This document shows positions 61,038 to 62,723 of a stretch of 62,723 nt of DNA, in pieces. The stretch's first letter is position 1, and every line of letters starts with the position of its first letter. The notes under the pieces are model-generated. The model saw only the letters and a program-made list of their open reading frames with translations. It searched no databases and was not told where the DNA came from. The stretch comes from Oceanospirillum sp048268485. GTDB taxonomy: Bacteria > Pseudomonadota > Gammaproteobacteria > Pseudomonadales > Halomonadaceae. The stretch is taken from assembly GCA_048268485.1 (NCBI GenBank), contig JBLWVL010000020.1, positions 1-62,723 on the forward strand, written 5' to 3'. A program made the translations under genes and the position numbers.

Positions 61038-61874
61038 TCAGTTTTGCTGAATGCCTTGCAGATACCAATTAGCATTTTCCTGACGCATATCACGCACCAG
61101 ATGCCAGGTCTCACTGAACTCAGTTGGCACAGAGCTGTTCTCACGGATTTGGCCAGAAAACACAACACTTGCTTCCGCCAAAGACCCCTGCTGGCTTACA
61201 CCACCCAAGCGAGCTTCAAGGTTAACCACCTCAGTATTCGGAGTTTCAGCTTGTGCTTTACGCTCCTCTGAGAGCAGGTTATACAGCTCAGGGGTTACGA
61301 AATCCTGAATCTCTGCCAAATCATTACTGTCCCAAGCCTGTTGCAGATGAACAAAGTGCCCTTTAGCCCGCTCCACAAAGCCCTCAGCATTAAACCAGTC
61401 CGGAACCTGAGGTTCAACTTGGGAACCGCCCCCCATAAGGTTTGTATCAAAAGTACGCTCCTGCTGTTTAAAGGCCTCTTTCTGATAGCCTGCAGAAGAT
61501 GCACCAGCCGGGGACGCTTGTCGCTTCCGGGCCATTAACTTGAAGATGATAAACACTACCAGAGCAATCAGAATAAAGTCGAACATCTGAAAGCCTTCAA
61601 ATCCGTCACCAAAGAACATGGAAGCTAACAATCCACCCGCCGCCAAACCTGCTAGAGGCCCCAAAAAGCCCATTTTGCTGCTACGGGCTCCTGTAGAGGT
61701 AGCTGCATTTGTCTTGGATGGCTGAGTGTAGCTATTACTGCCTGTCGATTTTGTTGTACTCTTCGAGAAAGAACCAAACGTCTTACCGCCACCCAAACGT
61801 TTTGCCTCAGCATGATCCAAGCCTGTACCCAGAACCATAAAGAAAGCAAAAAACCATACTGCTATACGCTGCAT
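61038..61874 (-). CDS. Tim44-like domain membrane protein
   Basis: 278 aa. Signal peptide or first anchor (residues 1-24, ending DHAEAK), a Ser/Thr/Lys-rich low-complexity stretch with GGGKTFGSFSKS (~28-65), one or two membrane helices (GFLGPLAGLAAGGLLASMFF and FDFILIALVVFIIFKLMA, ~69-115), and a C-terminal Tim44-like domain (~160-277; FVERAKGHFVHLQQAWDSND). This family occurs widely in proteobacteria; its function is not established, despite the mitochondrial import name. Confidence 0.85.
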   Translation of the reverse strand: MQRIAVWFFAFFMVLGTGLDHAEAKRLGGGKTFGSFSKSTTKSTGSNSYTQPSKTNAATSTGARSSKMGFLGPLAGLAAGGLLASMFFGDGFEGFQMFDFILIALVVFIIFKLMARKRQASPAGASSAGYQKEAFKQQERTFDTNLMGGGSQVEPQVPDWFNAEGFVERAKGHFVHLQQAWDSNDLAEIQDFVTPELYNLLSEERKAQAETPNTEVVNLEARLGGVSQQGSLAEASVVFSGQIRENSSVPTEFSETWHLVRDMRQENANWYLQGIQQN

Positions 61875-61974
61875 AAAGTTACCTGTTAGTTTACTTATTA
61901 TCCGTTATGCTTGAGTAATGGGGGCGCAGGAAGCGCATTCCAACCATAACAACAAACTCTTTACGGAGCTTTAT

Positions 61975-62520
61975 ATGTTAATCAGCCCTACCAACTCAAC
62001 ACTATTAGTCATCGACATTCAGGAAAAGTTGCTTCCTGCACTGCATAATGCCGAACAATTGATGCTAAACAGCCAATGGCTGATTGAAGTTGCTGATAAT
62101 TTAGCCATCCCCACCATTGTAACGGAGCAATATCCGCAAGGTCTGGGACATACCAGCGACCAGCTTATACCTTACCTGTCATCCGCTGTGTTTCTGGAAA
62201 AAGAACATTTCTCTGCTGCGGAAGAACTCCATATTGTGGAGTCTGTTAATAAACTGAACAAAGAGCAGTTAGTTCTTATAGGAGCTGAAAGTCATGTTTG
62301 CCTCCTGCAGACCGCCCTTGGCTTTTCAGAGCTAGGGTACGACATTTATGTTGTTACCGATGCCATAGCATCCCGTAAAGCGTCTGATTACAACACCGCT
62401 CTGATCCGTATGCAACAAAATGGTATTCAGCTGGTCACCAAAGAGATGGTTGCTTTTGAATGGCTGCATAAATGTAACACTGACTCCTTCCGAAAAATTA
62501 GCAAAAACTATCTTCGCTGA
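61975..62520 (+). CDS. isochorismatase-like cysteine hydrolase
   Basis: 181 aa from the ATG at 61975, which has GGAG 6 nt upstream; an upstream in-frame ATG at 61918 is poor. Catalytic triad of the family: Asp14 in LLVIDIQEKLLPA, Lys in LEKEHFSA (~78) and Cys in ESHVCLLQTA (~110). Single-domain hydrolase of the YcaC/YecD-like group. Probable amidase or isochorismatase-type activity; substrate unknown. Confidence 0.87.
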   Translation: MLISPTNSTLLVIDIQEKLLPALHNAEQLMLNSQWLIEVADNLAIPTIVTEQYPQGLGHTSDQLIPYLSSAVFLEKEHFSAAEELHIVESVNKLNKEQLVLIGAESHVCLLQTALGFSELGYDIYVVTDAIASRKASDYNTALIRMQQNGIQLVTKEMVAFEWLHKCNTDSFRKISKNYLR

Positions 62521-62607
62521 CAGTCTTTGTAGAGCTTGCTTTTACAGACTGTCTGGCAGTGTATTACTCTCACTCCAACTTTTCCCTCAACCATAAATTC
62601 CAGGCAT

Positions 62608-62640
62608 AAAAAAACCCCGCTTCATGGAAGCGGGGTTCTT
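62608..62640 (-). terminator. terminator of the rRNA operon
   Basis: Minus-strand AACCCCGCTTC pairs with GAAGCGGGGTT, loop CAT, followed by TTTTTTT. It stands about 35 nt beyond the 5S rRNA 3' end. Confidence 0.88.
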
Positions 62641-62674
62641 TTGGGTGGCCTGCTCACGCAGTCAGCCAAATAAG

Positions 62675-62723
62675 GCGCTTGACGATGTCCTACTCTCACA
62701 TGGGGAGACCCCACACTACCATC
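62675..62723 (-). rRNA. rrf: 5S ribosomal RNA, 3' part (runs off the window)
   Basis: The reverse complement reads GATGGTAGTGTGGGGTCTCC, CCATGTGAGAGTAGG and CATCGTCAAGCGCC, the conserved 3' third of gammaproteobacterial 5S rRNA. The 5' end and the rest of the operon lie beyond the right edge. The exact 3' end is estimated. Confidence 0.93.

Noticed and set aside
1..62723. CRISPR arrays, tRNA genes, prophage or integrase genes.
   Set aside because: None seen: no regularly spaced repeats, no cloverleaf-like tRNA signatures, and no integrase, transposase or phage structural motifs.

Overview
The window is chromosomal DNA from a marine gammaproteobacterium, most likely an Oceanospirillales/Oceanospirillaceae relative (Amphritea, Neptunomonas or Marinobacterium type). 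This rests on moderate GC content, Pseudomonas-like versions of PckA, NrdA and NrdB, a TRAP dicarboxylate transporter, many chemoreceptors, and the order yrfG-hslR-hslO-pckA-tex-gshA, which I remember as enteric/pseudomonad-type order. No prophage, integron, CRISPR array or intact insertion sequence is visible, and coding density is high. The right edge enters the 3' end of an rRNA operon (5S rRNA, minus strand).

Layout. 1-4.2 kb: a dctPQM TRAP transporter on the minus strand, with a sigma-54-type promoter and two DctD-like palindromes upstream. 4.3-13.2 kb: plus-strand housekeeping block (yrfG, hslR, hslO, pckA, tex, gshA). 13.2-19.4 kb: a FliL-like protein, dsbB, rsd, a WD40 lipoprotein, ferritin with a small Cys-rich protein encoded just upstream, a diguanylate cyclase and metR. 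19.7-28 kb: an RstAB-like two-component system facing nrdA-nrdB. The RNR operon has DnaA boxes, a pair of NrdR boxes 31 bp apart, a leader terminator, and a highly structured nrdA-nrdB spacer. A CDA-fold deaminase follows. 28-60 kb: an accessory-flavoured region with five chemoreceptor genes and one chemoreceptor relic, interspersed with a C-S lyase, trmH, pbpC-yfhM (PBP1C and bacterial alpha-2-macroglobulin), transporters, a quinone oxidoreductase, a thioesterase, YbaK and small hypotheticals. 60-62.7 kb: yaaA, a Tim44-like protein, an isochorismatase-like hydrolase and 5S rRNA.

Most striking content. Two of the chemoreceptors have an inorganic-nitrogen transporter module in place of a periplasmic sensor. 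One is a full-length ammonium transporter (Amt, both pore histidines kept) fused through a HAMP-like segment to an MCP signalling domain. The other is a two-helix NrtS-type (nitrate/nitrite) module fused directly to an MCP domain. The Amt-MCP gene has a near-consensus sigma-54 promoter and two NtrC-type half-sites 30 bp apart. I infer a nitrogen-starvation-induced 'transceptor' taxis system for ammonium and nitrate/nitrite.

Two genes shorter than 60 codons (55 and 37 aa) with good ribosome binding sites were found by reading the gaps. Gene names rest on recognised motifs and remembered family sequences; no database search was run.
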